Below, in pieces: positions 40,744 through 51,303 of a DNA stretch of 64,000 nucleotides. This stretch comes from Opitutaceae bacterium BACL24 MAG-120322-bin51 (GTDB taxonomy: Bacteria > Verrucomicrobiota > Verrucomicrobiia > Opitutales > Coraliomargaritaceae), in NCBI GenBank assembly GCA_905182435.1, contig CAJJBN010000010.1:1-64000 (forward strand), written 5' to 3'. Position 1 is the stretch's first letter. Every line of letters starts with the position of its first letter. A program made the position numbers and the translations under genes. Under the pieces are notes generated by a model. It was not told where the DNA came from. It worked only from the letters and a program-made list of their open reading frames with translations, and did not search any database.

Positions 40744-40846
40744 GGGAGGGACGTCCTCCGTGTCGTCCGCATTGCCTCTAAACTTATTTAGCTGCGGTCC
40801 GCGCGGAGGTGGTCCCTCCCCTGTTGCAATGCGGAAGAATTCCCCA
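40744..40846. repeat. family A palindromic repeat with tail
   Basis: GGGAGGGACGTCCTCCGTG and CGTCCGC on the left, GCGGAGGTGGTCCCTCCC on the right, then the tail ttgcaatgcggaagaattccccag shared with 11635-11660. Confidence 0.75.
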
Positions 40847-40901
40847 GCAACCGGAACGACCACCCAAACAAGATTCATCGCCGATTGCTAAGAAAAGGGT
40901 A

Positions 40902-41054
40902 AAGGAGGGAGGGCGACTCGCCCTCCTTTACAGCAACACAGCAGCAATGTGGGCGAGTCGCCCACACTCCTTTACAGCAACACAGGATAAAGGAGGGAGG
41001 GCGACTCGCCCTCCTTTACCACAGAGGATAATGTGGGCGAGTCGCCCACACTCC
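40902..41054. repeat. family B cluster with two stem variants
   Basis: Alternating palindromes: GGAGGGCGACTCGCCCTCC (about 40908 and 40995) and GTGGGCGAGTCGCCCAC (about 40949 and 41034), each followed by tttac or actcc. The outer pair switches from G-C/A-T to G-C/T-A while the core GGGCGA/TCGCCC stays, so pairing is preserved. Confidence 0.8.
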
Positions 41055-41161
41055 GATCGGGGTTTATTATACTCGCAGAGTGCAATGGTTCAAACAAGCC
41101 CATCATCAGGGACCCGTTGCCCCTGAGATGAAACGGTCTGTCGTTTTAATCGAAACTGCGC

Positions 41162-41239
41162 CACTAACCGACAATTAAGCACAAAAAAGCCCTAAGCGGC
41201 TACAGCTTAGGGCTTCTTCAAGTGGTGGCCGGACCCAGA
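41162..41239. repeat. 78-bp direct repeat copy 1, with tRNA-Phe 3' remnant
   Basis: Identical to 41316-41393. It contains the terminator hairpin and, at 41223-41239, the last 17 nt of tRNA-Phe including CCA, but the tRNA body is absent. Confidence 0.85.
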
Positions 41240-41315
41240 CTAAGTGCGCGCACTTGCGTGCAGGGCGTAGCCCAAACAATCAACGATTCGCGAGCGCGGT
41301 AGCGCGGCATTGCAA

Positions 41316-41452
<137 letters not shown>

Positions 41453-41469
41453 TCACTTAGAAAGGCGGC

Positions 41470-41498
41470 ATTAAGTGTTCGCGTTCGGCGCTCGTCAA
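41470..41498 (-). promoter_or_regulatory. sigma-70-type promoter of tRNA-Phe
   Basis: Minus strand: -35 TTGACG (41498-41493), 17-bp spacer, -10 CTTAAT (41475-41470), 18 bp before the tRNA 5' end. Confidence 0.65.
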
Positions 41499-41653
41499 CC
41501 GGTTTTTTTAATTTTCTCACTTCCATTGTATTTTCCCTAAAAAGTGCCTGTTTTAAGCAAAATTGAAACAAGGGTTTGTCTTTACCTAAATTGACTTCCT
41601 ATTACGGCACAGATTGCTAAAAATAGCGGCATCACACTGAAAAACTGCGTATC

Positions 41654-42793
41654 ATGATTAAGAAAAAACTCTTCGGAATTTGCATCTTTGGGACTCTCGT
41701 ATTGGTCCTCCTGTTCCTCATCGGCACCAAGAAGCTCTCATTCGAAGCGATGGTAGCTGCTGGCAAACTGATGGGGCCGATGCCCGAAAGCGTTTCGACC
41801 TTCATCGCGGAACGCCAATCTTGGGTCGATAGCGTCCAAGCGATCGGCTCAATCGAGCCCGACAAAGGCGTGCGCCTCGATGCAGAAGTCGCTGGCGTGG
41901 TGAGTGCGATTAATTTCAAAAACGGTCAAGATGTCGACGCGGGCACGGTTCTGGTTCAACTGGATGTTACAGTCGAATCGACACTACTGAACTCCAATCA
42001 GGCCACCGCACACCTCGCTGAAATTGAATTGGTTCGTGCCAAACGCTTGCGCGGCACAGACTCGATCGCTCAATCACAGTTGGATCGCGCACAAGCGGAC
42101 TTTGACAAAGCCACCGCACAGATGAAAAACCTGGAAGCGATCATCGAGCGTAAGACCATCCGTGCTCCTTTCAGCGGTCGAGTGGGCATACGTCAGATCA
42201 ACCTAGGTCAGTATCTCTCACAGGGCGCTCCCATCGTTACCCTGCAATCCTACGACCAGGTGTTCGTCAACTTCACGCTGCCCCAGAAGGCCATTGCTCG
42301 AGTTGCTACTGGTATGAAAGTGACACTTCAGAGCGACGTCTATCCCGAGCAAACATTCGAAGGTAGTGTCACGGCAATTAGCCCGCAGATCGACCCAGTG
42401 ACTCGCACTGTCAAACTTCAAGGAACCCTAGAAAACCAAGATGAACGCCTTCGCCCAGGCCTATTCGTCAAAGTCACCGTCATCTTACCTAATAAAAATG
42501 ACGTGCTAGTCGTGCCGGCCACTTCGATCGTCTATGCGCCATATGGGAATTCAATTTTCAAAGTGGCCACCGCCACCGACGAAGTATCTGGCCTAGAGAC
42601 GACCATCGTGAAGCAGTCGTTTATTCGTATTGGCAAGCGCAGCGGTGATTTTGTCAGTATATTAGAAGGGCTACAAGAAGGCGACGAGATCATCTCGGCC
42701 GGCGCCTTCAAGCTAAACAATGGCATGCCGATCACGATTCATAACGAGTTGGCTCCCACTCCGGAACTCGCACCGAGTCCGAAGAATTCTTAA
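41654..42793 (+). CDS. RND efflux periplasmic adaptor (HlyD/AcrA family)
   Basis: 379 aa with one N-terminal membrane helix (LFGICIFGTLVLVLLFLIG). Barrel-sandwich halves are at GSIEPDKGVRLDAEVAGVVS and IRAPFSGRVGIRQINLGQYL, joined by a helical hairpin (about 110-165). The beta-barrel (DQVFVNFTLPQKAIARV) and membrane-proximal domain (VVPATSIVYAPYGNSIF) follow. It bridges the permease and an outer-membrane channel; no TolC-like gene is adjacent. It lies 41 bp before the permease gene on the same strand and is certainly its partner. Confidence 0.9.
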   Translation: MIKKKLFGICIFGTLVLVLLFLIGTKKLSFEAMVAAGKLMGPMPESVSTFIAERQSWVDSVQAIGSIEPDKGVRLDAEVAGVVSAINFKNGQDVDAGTVLVQLDVTVESTLLNSNQATAHLAEIELVRAKRLRGTDSIAQSQLDRAQADFDKATAQMKNLEAIIERKTIRAPFSGRVGIRQINLGQYLSQGAPIVTLQSYDQVFVNFTLPQKAIARVATGMKVTLQSDVYPEQTFEGSVTAISPQIDPVTRTVKLQGTLENQDERLRPGLFVKVTVILPNKNDVLVVPATSIVYAPYGNSIFKVATATDEVSGLETTIVKQSFIRIGKRSGDFVSILEGLQEGDEIISAGAFKLNNGMPITIHNELAPTPELAPSPKNS

Positions 42794-42834
42794 TCGGCTT
42801 GGTTGCTACAACGCCCACACATTTCGAGTCACCT

Positions 42835-45800
42835 ATGAAGACAGCCTTTACCGATATATTTATCAAGCGCCCCGTGCTAGCGATCGTGGTCAGCATGGTG
42901 ATCGTGATTGCCGGCCTGCAAGCGATCTCCTCGCTCACAGTCCGCCAGTATCCACGCAACGAAAATGCCAAGGTCACGATCACCACGGTTTATACTGGTG
43001 CCGATGCCGACCTCGTCCGTGGTTTCATCACCACCCCGCTGGAGCGAGCCATCGCCTCGGCAGACGGCATCAACTACATCGCCTCACAAAGTTTGCTCGG
43101 TATGTCCACCATCACGGTGCGCCTAGAGCTCAACTTTGATTCGACCAAAGCCCTCGCCGAGATCAGCTCCAAGGTCGACCAAGTCCGCGGCGATCTGCCC
43201 CCCGAAGCGGAAGTGCCAACCATCACCGTCGAATCTGCCGAGAGCGAACGCGCCTCGGCCTACCTTTCCTTCGTATCCGACATACTCGAAGCCAACGAAA
43301 TTACCGACTATCTGGTGCGCGTCATCCAGCCTCGCCTCACATCGATCAAAGGCGTGCAAGAAGCCGAGATACTCGGCGGGCGCACCTTCGCGATGCGTAT
43401 CTGGCTCGACCCAGCACGCATGGCCGCGCTCGGCATCTACCCCGCACAGGTTCGCGAAGCGCTTGCCTCCAACAACTATCTATCCGCAGTCGGGCAGACC
43501 AAGGGCAACCTCGTCACCGTCAATCTGACCACCAATACTGACCTCAATTCCGTCGAAGAATTTGAGCAACTCGCGATCCTGAATCAGGGTGACACCATCG
43601 TGCGGATCAAAGACATCGCCGAAGTCGAACTCGGCGGCGATGACTATAGCTCTGAAGTGCGCTTCTCCGGCAAGCAGGCGGTCTTCATCGGCATGCACGT
43701 GCTACCCAACGACAACACCGTCGACGTGATCAAAGCCGTGCGCGCCGAACTCGACGTAATTAAAGGCGAGCTCCCCGAGGGCATCGAAGCCAATATCGGC
43801 TACGACTCGACCATCTATATCGAAGAGTCGATCTTTGAAGTCGTCAAAACACTCGCCGAGACCTTGATCATCGTGATGGTGGTCATCTTCTGCTTCATGG
43901 GTCGAATTCGCACCGTGCTGGTGCCGATCATCACCATTCCAATCTCACTGATCGGCGCGGTCTTTCTGATGCAGTTGTTCGGCTTCTCGATCAATTTACT
44001 CACGCTACTGGCAGTCGTGCTCTCGGTCGGCATCGTCGTGGACGATGCCATTATTGTGGTGGAAAACATCGAACGCCACCTCGAAGCTGGCATGAAACCG
44101 ATCGAATCGGCACTCCTTGGCGTGCGCGAACTGATCGGACCAGTCATTGCCACCACACTCGTACTGGTTGCAGTCTACCTGCCGATCGCTTTCCAAGGCG
44201 GGCTCACCGGATCGCTGTTTCGCGAGTTTGCGCTCACGCTGTGCGGCGCTGTGATCATATCAACCATCGTGGCCCTCACCCTCAGTCCGATGATTTCCTC
44301 CAAGCTGCTCAAGAGCGGCGAACATACTGGGCTGGCACTGCTCATTAATAATGGCTTTGACCGTTTGAGAAAAACCTACGGCGGCCTCTTACGAACTAGC
44401 CTGCAAACTCGTTGGGTTATTTACTGCTGTTGGGGCGTGCTGACACTCATGTGCCTACCGATGTTCGTGCTCTCGCCCAAGGAACTCGCGCCGACCGAAG
44501 ACCAAGGTGTGATTTTTGGCATCGTCGATGCGCCTGCCAACTATGCGATCGAAGAAACCTCCCGTTTCACTGAAAAAGCTAATGACGTATTTTTTAGCTT
44601 TCCAGAAACCGCCTACAGCTTTCAGTTAACCTACCCCAATGGTGGTTTCAGCGGCATGATTCTCGCTCCGTGGAGTGAGCGCCAACGCACGGTCTTCGAC
44701 ATTATACCCGAAGCCCAAATGGGACTCGGCGCGATTCCTGGAGTTCGAATATTCCCCGTCACCCCTGCCGCTCTACCTGGTGGCAGCGACTTTCCGGTGG
44801 ACTTTATTGTCGCCTCCACTGCTGAGCCCGAAGAGATCCTAAAATTTGTGCGACAAATTCACGACAAAGCAATTGCCAGCGGCCGCTTCGCCTTTCCGCC
44901 GATTATCGACACCAAGATCGACCAACCTCAGACTCAATTCGTCATTGATCATGATATGGTCAGCTCGCTTGGGCTCGATCAACGCGCCATCGGTGCCGAC
45001 CTCGGTGCACTCATCGGCGGCGGTTATGTGAATCGCTTCAACATCGACGGGCGCAGCTATAAAGTGATCCCTCAAATCAAACGGGCCGGACGCCTGAATG
45101 CCGATCAACTGCAAGACATCTATATCAAAGGCCCAGAAGATAAGCTAATCCAACTCAGCACCGTCGCCACGCTCGAAGACAGTGTGCAGCCACGCTCTCT
45201 CAATCGCTTCCAGCAATTTAACGCCGTGAAAATGAGTGGCGTCTATATGGGGCCACTCGACCAAGGTCTACAGTTCCTCGAAGACGCCGCCGCCGAAATA
45301 TTGCCCGATGGCTATCGGGTCGACTACGACGGCGAGTCACGCCAACTGCGCACCGAGGGCAATAAATTCCTGCCCGCGTTCTGCCTCGCGCTGGTGCTAA
45401 TCTTCATGGTGCTCGCCGCGCAATTCAACAGCTTCCGCGACCCCTTTATTATTCTGCTCGGTTCGGTGCCACTGGCAATGTTTGGTGCATTGATCTTTAC
45501 CTTCTTGAAAATGCTCAGCCCGAGCGTGCCCTTCTGGACCGATGGCTGGACGACTACGCTAAATATCTACTCGCAAGTCGGTCTGGTCACACTCGTCGGC
45601 CTAGTCGCCAAGAACGGTATTTTAATCGTCGAATTCGCCAATCAACTACAGCGCGAAGGCAAAGCAAAGCTCGATGCGATCCAAGAAGCCAGCGAAGTGC
45701 GACTACGCCCAATTTTAATGACCACAGTCGCCACCGTAGCAGGACACTTTCCGCTGACACTGGTAACGGGTGCTGGCGCTGAAGCACGTAACTCGATCGG

Positions 45801-45921
45801 CCTCGTGCTGGTCGGCGGCATGGCAATCGGCACGCTGTTTACGCTGCTCTTTCTACCGTCGATCTATATGCTGATCGCCAAAGACCGCAAAAGTGGTGCG
45901 ACGGGGATAGAGGTCGCGTAG
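42835..45921 (+). CDS. RND efflux permease (AcrB/MexB-like)
   Basis: About 1,028 aa from ATG at 42835, where the typical N-terminus FTDIFIKRPVLAIVVSMVIV begins. Twelve membrane helices with two large periplasmic loops. The proton-relay Asp pair of helix 4 is seen in SVGIVVDDAIIVVENIERH; the helix 10-11 Lys region is GLVAKNGILIVEFANQL. Porter-domain motifs include TVRQYPRNENAKVTI. It exports hydrophobic or amphiphilic compounds by proton antiport; substrates unknown. No regulator gene is adjacent on either side. Confidence 0.93.
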   Translation: MKTAFTDIFIKRPVLAIVVSMVIVIAGLQAISSLTVRQYPRNENAKVTITTVYTGADADLVRGFITTPLERAIASADGINYIASQSLLGMSTITVRLELNFDSTKALAEISSKVDQVRGDLPPEAEVPTITVESAESERASAYLSFVSDILEANEITDYLVRVIQPRLTSIKGVQEAEILGGRTFAMRIWLDPARMAALGIYPAQVREALASNNYLSAVGQTKGNLVTVNLTTNTDLNSVEEFEQLAILNQGDTIVRIKDIAEVELGGDDYSSEVRFSGKQAVFIGMHVLPNDNTVDVIKAVRAELDVIKGELPEGIEANIGYDSTIYIEESIFEVVKTLAETLIIVMVVIFCFMGRIRTVLVPIITIPISLIGAVFLMQLFGFSINLLTLLAVVLSVGIVVDDAIIVVENIERHLEAGMKPIESALLGVRELIGPVIATTLVLVAVYLPIAFQGGLTGSLFREFALTLCGAVIISTIVALTLSPMISSKLLKSGEHTGLALLINNGFDRLRKTYGGLLRTSLQTRWVIYCCWGVLTLMCLPMFVLSPKELAPTEDQGVIFGIVDAPANYAIEETSRFTEKANDVFFSFPETAYSFQLTYPNGGFSGMILAPWSERQRTVFDIIPEAQMGLGAIPGVRIFPVTPAALPGGSDFPVDFIVASTAEPEEILKFVRQIHDKAIASGRFAFPPIIDTKIDQPQTQFVIDHDMVSSLGLDQRAIGADLGALIGGGYVNRFNIDGRSYKVIPQIKRAGRLNADQLQDIYIKGPEDKLIQLSTVATLEDSVQPRSLNRFQQFNAVKMSGVYMGPLDQGLQFLEDAAAEILPDGYRVDYDGESRQLRTEGNKFLPAFCLALVLIFMVLAAQFNSFRDPFIILLGSVPLAMFGALIFTFLKMLSPSVPFWTDGWTTTLNIYSQVGLVTLVGLVAKNGILIVEFANQLQREGKAKLDAIQEASEVRLRPILMTTVATVAGHFPLTLVTGAGAEARNSIGLVLVGGMAIGTLFTLLFLPSIYMLIAKDRKSGATGIEVA

Positions 45922-45986
45922 CGCGTTGATCAGGAATGAAACCCGCCGACTTCCATCGCTACGTAACGCCGAAAATAGCGAAGTTT

Positions 45987-46011
45987 GTAGCGAGCGGGTT
46001 TACCCCGCGAT
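45987..46011. repeat. family E palindrome gtagcgagcgggtttaccccgc
   Basis: Also found inverted at 54127-54151 (atcgcgggataaacccgctc and gctac). Contains GCGGG / CCCGC arms. The interval 45922-46110 holds no gene; it also has a second IR around tagctacttgtgaagtagtt. Confidence 0.6.
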
Positions 46012-46110
46012 CTGAAATACCCTCGCTGGGATAGATTTAGAACTCTGCCATCCTGGCATAAACCCAGTCCCTACACAGCTACTTGTGAAGTAGTTGGGGC
46101 TCGCCCCGAC

Positions 46111-46944
46111 TTAAGCCATCTCAAACACCACCGCAGTGGTATTGTCCTTACCGTCAGTCTGCACCGCTTCGGTCACCAGCATTTCGGCGGGCGTGCCTGT
46201 AAGATGCGGCGCAGGATTACGAATGATCCGCTCCATTCCACGGTTAAACAACCCTTCGACCAAGCCATCGGAGCAAATTAAAAAACGATCACCGGACTCA
46301 TAGCCGATCGCACCAAAATGCGGACTGAGGTTCTGGTTCTTGCCGCCAAGCACTTGTTGCAGGGCATTACGCCCAGCATGGCTACGTGCCGCCTTCTCAG
46401 TCAATTGCCCATCACGCTGTAACCATCCAACATGCGTGTGATCGTGGCTCACTTGATTAATCCCGCCCGCCTTGGGCAAATGATAAATACGACTATCACC
46501 CACATGCGCGAAATAGAGCCATCCTGGGCGCACCCAACACAGACTCAAGGTAGCGCCCATGCCTTGCAGCTCTTCATAACTGAATCCCATATGTGTGAGC
46601 TCAGCATGGATCTGGTCAAACAACTCACCTAACAGATCCTGAAAGCCGATTTCGATGCCCGCAGCCGCCGTGCGGAAACTCTGCGGGAATAGCTGAGTGA
46701 TCTTATCGATCGCGATCCGACTGGCAAAATCGCCCGCCTTGGCGCCGCCCATACCATCGCTAACGGCAAAAATAAAATCGTTCGCCTTGAGATCCGCTTC
46801 GCCGTATTTACCGAGACGCTTTACGCCTTCGCCATCCACCGCCAGCAAAAGAAACGAATCTTGGTTGTCCTTGCGAAAACGCCCAACATCTGTCTGGCCA
46901 AACCACCGCACTGTCTCTGCCGAATCTGCTAGCTCTTCTGCCAT
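46111..46944 (-). CDS. PP2C-type serine/threonine phosphatase
   Basis: About 277 aa. I prefer ATG at 46944, preceded by GGAAAG at 6-nt spacing and one base after the upstream stop; ATG 46962 is an alternative. PP2C motifs: QTDVGRFRKDNQDSF, FAVSDGMGGAKAGDFASRIA (metal Asp), GATLSLCWV, AHVGDSRIYHL, and FLICSDGLVEGL near the C-terminus with the final DNTTAVVFEM (metal Asp). It removes phosphate from Ser/Thr. It is directly coupled to a small kinase-like gene, which suggests a matched regulatory pair. Confidence 0.88.
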   Translation of the reverse strand: MAEELADSAETVRWFGQTDVGRFRKDNQDSFLLLAVDGEGVKRLGKYGEADLKANDFIFAVSDGMGGAKAGDFASRIAIDKITQLFPQSFRTAAAGIEIGFQDLLGELFDQIHAELTHMGFSYEELQGMGATLSLCWVRPGWLYFAHVGDSRIYHLPKAGGINQVSHDHTHVGWLQRDGQLTEKAARSHAGRNALQQVLGGKNQNLSPHFGAIGYESGDRFLICSDGLVEGLFNRGMERIIRNPAPHLTGTPAEMLVTEAVQTDGKDNTTAVVFEMA

Positions 46945-46945
46945 A

Positions 46946-47404
46946 CTATGCTTTCCACTCATCACGATTTGGATTCGACTGCATCTTCGGCGAAGGCGGG
47001 TAGCCCGGCTCCAGTATGGTCGCAAACTCGAAATCAATCACACAAAACCGGCCAAGCTGCGTATTATAGGTGATATTACGTACCTCCGCATCATCGTGAC
47101 GTACGCCGTATTGCTCCAGCTCCGTAAAAATCAGCTTCTTCTTTTCGTCACTCACATGATCGACGAGCTTACCGCAATTACTCGTCACCAAATACAGCCC
47201 ATCATCTTGTTTCGCTATGATTTGCGGCACAAACGCGCAGCCATGCTTCTGCAAAAAGTCCAATACCCGCACTTCGTTCTCATAGCGCTCACGGGCCTGA
47301 GGCCCCTTAAACGTCTTATGCACACGGCCATCATAACCGATGTGAACGACTGCCCGCGCAGTATTTTTAGCCTCATGCATAAATAAGTGGTCAATTTGAG
47401 CCAT
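46946..47404 (-). CDS. minimal protein-kinase-like protein
   Basis: About 152 aa from ATG at 47404. It has a kinase-like order in reduced form: a beta strand (ARAVVHIGYDGRVHKTFKG, Lys near 35), a helix with Glu (RERYENEVRVLDFLQKHG), a hinge-like strand DGLYLVTSNCGKLV, then GVRHDDAEVRNITY (HxDxxxxN catalytic-loop pattern) and FCVIDFEFATI (DFE in place of DFG). The helical C-lobe is nearly absent. This is closer to Kdo/RIO/Bud32-like kinases than to Hanks kinases. Gene end touches the PP2C start. Kinase activity is inferred. Confidence 0.6.
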   Translation of the reverse strand: MAQIDHLFMHEAKNTARAVVHIGYDGRVHKTFKGPQARERYENEVRVLDFLQKHGCAFVPQIIAKQDDGLYLVTSNCGKLVDHVSDEKKKLIFTELEQYGVRHDDAEVRNITYNTQLGRFCVIDFEFATILEPGYPPSPKMQSNPNRDEWKA

Positions 47405-47486
47405 TTGCCTTCGATTTGGCAAGAACTCGTCGGAATTATGGTCAGATTTATTAAATCGTGGCCAAAAAAACTTGCGAAGCCCTCAC

Positions 47487-47502
47487 TGGCACGCATTTTG
47501 CT
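47487..47502 (+). promoter_or_regulatory. sigma-54 promoter of the glutamine synthetase gene
   Basis: TGGCAC-gcatt-TTGCT is an exact match to the -24/-12 consensus TGGCAC-N5-TTGCW. It points toward glnII, 95 bp before its start codon. An imperfect inverted repeat TTGCC-N8-GGCAA at 47405-47422 upstream might be an activator site (uncertain). Confidence 0.75.
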
Positions 47503-47597
47503 AAATTCGCATGTCTCTTAAGATGAGGTCGATTTGTTCACTCATTTTTAAAACTGCTTAATCTGACAATTCAACGACAACTCATTCACAAATTATT

Positions 47598-48623
<1,026 letters not shown>

Positions 48624-48645
48624 GTCGACGTACTTTTTTTCAATC

Positions 48646-48676
48646 AACGCCACTCCCTCGGGAGTGGCGTTTTTTT
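48646..48676 (+). terminator. terminator of glnII
   Basis: Stem AACGCCACTCCC / GGGAGTGGCGTT with a 2-nt to 4-nt loop followed by T6, 22 bp past the stop. Confidence 0.9.
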
Positions 48677-48700
48677 GTGCCTAGTTCCATGGTGGCGTCC

Positions 48701-48774
48701 GTAGAAGCGACACTCTTGTCGCTTTATATCCCGCAGATTCACACGAGCGTAAGCGACAAGAGTGTCGCTTCTAC
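48701..48774. repeat. family D inverted pair of GCGACACTCTTGTCGC hairpins
   Basis: Left arm GTAGAAGCGACACTCTTGTC then gctttat; right arm GCGACAAGAGTGTCGCTTC then tac. The arms are inverted copies, each a small hairpin (GCGAC-actctt-GTCGC). Other copies at 53916-53988 and 58388-58415. Confidence 0.85.
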
Positions 48775-48791
48775 TTCGTTGAGAGTAAACC

Positions 48792-50225
48792 TCAAAACGT
48801 AGCCGCATAGCTCTCCTGCAAAATCGTCCGAGCCTGGGCGCCTTCCACCCACTCATCGCCACGCACTCCGAAAACCAGCACAGGTTCAAACCAACCACGC
48901 CCAACGGCTTGATTCAAGAGATCCTCCGCCGACAGACAGTGCCGCCCTGCATGTGGCTGCAACTCAAACGCCACCTCGCCCACACTATGATACGAGCGAT
49001 ACACGAGCTCCGTGCAGGCCAAACGATCCGCCGCGCCAAAGTCGAAAATGAAATCATACAGTTTGCCCGCGTGCGTCAGGCCACGTGACACCGCCTCCGC
49101 CCGTTGCGCCTGGGCCAAGGTTGGCCGCAACACCGTAAAGGCATCCACACGCAAGGTATCCTCTGGTGGGCGCAACTTTACCCCGTCCTTCTTCGCCTCC
49201 AAAAAACGCACCGAAGATTCGATCTCACAGTCACAGCACACGCCCAAGTCGGCACGCTCCTCACCGCTACCAACATAAAACGCAGCATGCGGCCAAAACC
49301 CAGGCAAAAACAAATTGCTCAAAGCATCATCATGCCGCGTCACCAACACATCGCCAGGTTGCAGAAATGCCTCTAAGCGCTCACGCACCGCAGGTGTCAC
49401 ACGTTTACCCACCCCACTCGGCTTTACAAAGGGTTGCTTCAATTCCGCAACCGCACTGCCGCTAATCTTGAACAGCTTGAACATCGTCTGCTTATAGCCC
49501 GAATGATTGCGGCGTAGAAACGAATGAATCCGATAGCTTAAACGACGTTTCAAAAAGTCCCGTCGGCGCGCAACCACCAACGCTTCTTCTTCGAGTAGCA
49601 AATCGACAATCGGTTTGAGCAAAGGATCATTTGCATACGCAAGAATCTCGTCCCGATGCGCTTGAAAGAAACGCACCCCCTCAAAAAATCCCCACCAACG
49701 CTTCGGCGAGGTCAGGCTTTCATAGATCCGGGTAAAAGTCTTCGCGTCCAAGCCATAGCGCGGCTCTGCCTCATCCAACTTCTTACGACCGATAGGGTTG
49801 GCAGTCGCCAACTCGACGATAAAATTCGCCGAACGCACGAGTAAACAAGCCGCCGCATAGGCGACCATAAACTCTGGTAAACTCGAGGTGCCTTTCGTTG
49901 TCAACGTGCCACCGCTAATCTCATACACACACTCAAGTAAACTCGAACGCACAGCAAGATAGACACTATAAGTTTCACGCAACGTCTCATCCTCATCCGG
50001 CAAGAAATAGCCCCGGGCCTCCGCAGCTGCCGCTTGAGCAATAATGCCCTCGATCGATTCAACCGTTGGTAGCGCATTCGCAGAAGCCAACACAATCGGA
50101 ATGTAGTGTGCCACATCCACCCGTTTGGAATCTTGCCGATCATTCTGATTGTGCATGCCAATGTTACTAGTCGGCGCAACTGATGGGTCAACCTCAGCTT
50201 CACAACCAAATAGAGTAGAACTCAC
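48792..50225 (-). CDS. YiiX-like permuted papain-fold protein with long N-terminal region
   Basis: 477 aa (start uncertain; ATG at 50156 gives 454 aa). Residues about 290-440 resemble YaeF/YiiX permuted NlpC/P60 proteins: FLQPGDVLVTRHDDALSNLF, GFWPHAAFYVGSG with the conserved His, and RLACTELVYRSY with the catalytic Cys. The first 285 residues are helical and unrecognised. Such enzymes cleave amide or ester bonds, often in peptidoglycan or lipids, but substrates vary. No signal peptide is visible. A family A repeat abuts its start. Confidence 0.65.
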   Translation of the reverse strand: MSSTLFGCEAEVDPSVAPTSNIGMHNQNDRQDSKRVDVAHYIPIVLASANALPTVESIEGIIAQAAAAEARGYFLPDEDETLRETYSVYLAVRSSLLECVYEISGGTLTTKGTSSLPEFMVAYAAACLLVRSANFIVELATANPIGRKKLDEAEPRYGLDAKTFTRIYESLTSPKRWWGFFEGVRFFQAHRDEILAYANDPLLKPIVDLLLEEEALVVARRRDFLKRRLSYRIHSFLRRNHSGYKQTMFKLFKISGSAVAELKQPFVKPSGVGKRVTPAVRERLEAFLQPGDVLVTRHDDALSNLFLPGFWPHAAFYVGSGEERADLGVCCDCEIESSVRFLEAKKDGVKLRPPEDTLRVDAFTVLRPTLAQAQRAEAVSRGLTHAGKLYDFIFDFGAADRLACTELVYRSYHSVGEVAFELQPHAGRHCLSAEDLLNQAVGRGWFEPVLVFGVRGDEWVEGAQARTILQESYAATF

Positions 50226-50227
50226 TC

Positions 50228-50289
50228 GGGAGGGTCGAGCTCCGCCTCAGTCCAATCGCACTGCGGACGACGCGGAGATCGTCCCTCCC
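50228..50289. repeat. family A palindromic repeat
   Basis: GGGAGGGTCGAGCTCCGCCT on the left, GCGGACGACGCGGAGATCGT then ccctccc on the right. It fills most of the gap between the YiiX-like and AddA-like divergent genes. Confidence 0.75.
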
Positions 50290-50375
50290 AAATCGATTGC
50301 CCCCCCTACAATTGTTACGAACAACCACCGTATTGTAGATGGACAAGCGTCCCCCGCCGCCTAACATTTCAGCCA

Positions 50376-51302
50376 TTGAACTCACTTCAAAATATTGCGA
50401 TCTCCGCTTCCGCCGGCTCGGGTAAGACCTATACGCTCACCAATCGCTTCATCTATCTGCTGCATGCCTTTGAGCAACCAGAGCGTATCATCGCCCTGAC
50501 GTTCACACGCACCGCCGCTGGTGAGTTCTTCCATAAGATCATCGAGAAGCTTTGTGATGCCGCCGAAGATCCAACCAAGGCCGCCTCGCTTTCGAAAGAA
50601 CTAGCGATCACTGCCGACTGCGCACGCTACCACCAGCTACTGCACTTGCTGATCCACAGCATGCACAAGCTCAACCTGCAGACCCTCGATAGCTTTTTCT
50701 TCCGTGTCGTTTCTAGCTTCGCACTCGAGCTCGGCCTCTCCGGCAGCCTCAAGCTACTCGACGAAAGCAGTGAGCCACGCATGCGCAACGAAGTGCGCGA
50801 CAGCATCGTGCACCGACCAGGGGAACTGACCACCGAGCTCAACGAATTCTGGCACGCCTTCAAACAAGCCACCTACGGACAAGAGGCACGCAGCATTGAG
50901 AAAGTCGTCTCCGAGTTCATCGAGCAGCTGTACGCACTCTACCTCGACACCCCAGATGCCGATCGCTGGGGACAGGCCGCCACGATCTGGCCGCAAGGTT
51001 GCCCGTGGCAGACCAGTGTCGCACCCGACTGGGAGCAGCTGGCCAACAATCTACTCGCCGCCCTCCCCGACGATCTCAGCAAAGCACAGATCAACGATTT
51101 TAACTCGGCGGCCAACGCGATCCGCAACTACGGCGGCAACGAAAAACTCAACACCTTACTCAACAATGCACTGGCTGTCGCGCCCGACATCCTCGCAGGC
51201 CAAGCAACTATCAAAGTACGCAAAGAGCTACCACTTAGCAGCGCACTCTGCAACGCCCTCGCCGACTGCTTACGCGCCATCATCTGGCACCATCTGAAGC
51301 GG
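50376..51302 (+). CDS. addA: AddA-like helicase-nuclease, N-terminal part before frameshift
   Basis: The frame opens with ISASAGSGKTYTLTNRF (Walker A of UvrD/AddA helicases), RIIALTFTRTAAGEFFHKI (motif Ia) and LQTLDSFFFRVVSSFA. The conserved reading continues to HHLKR at 51302 and then jumps to the +1 frame as ALENTQGVHRIL from 51304, so base C51303 is an extra base relative to the expected sequence. The native frame otherwise runs to a stop at 51503 with basic nonsense. No slippery heptamer is visible. This and the next entry are one gene of about 1,070 codons. No addB-like neighbour is visible downstream. Confidence 0.75.
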
Positions 51303-51303
51303 C

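Noticed and set aside
40809-41126. Open frame of 105 codons across the family A and B repeats
   Set aside because: Its translation consists of repeat words; no start signal or conservation pattern is visible.
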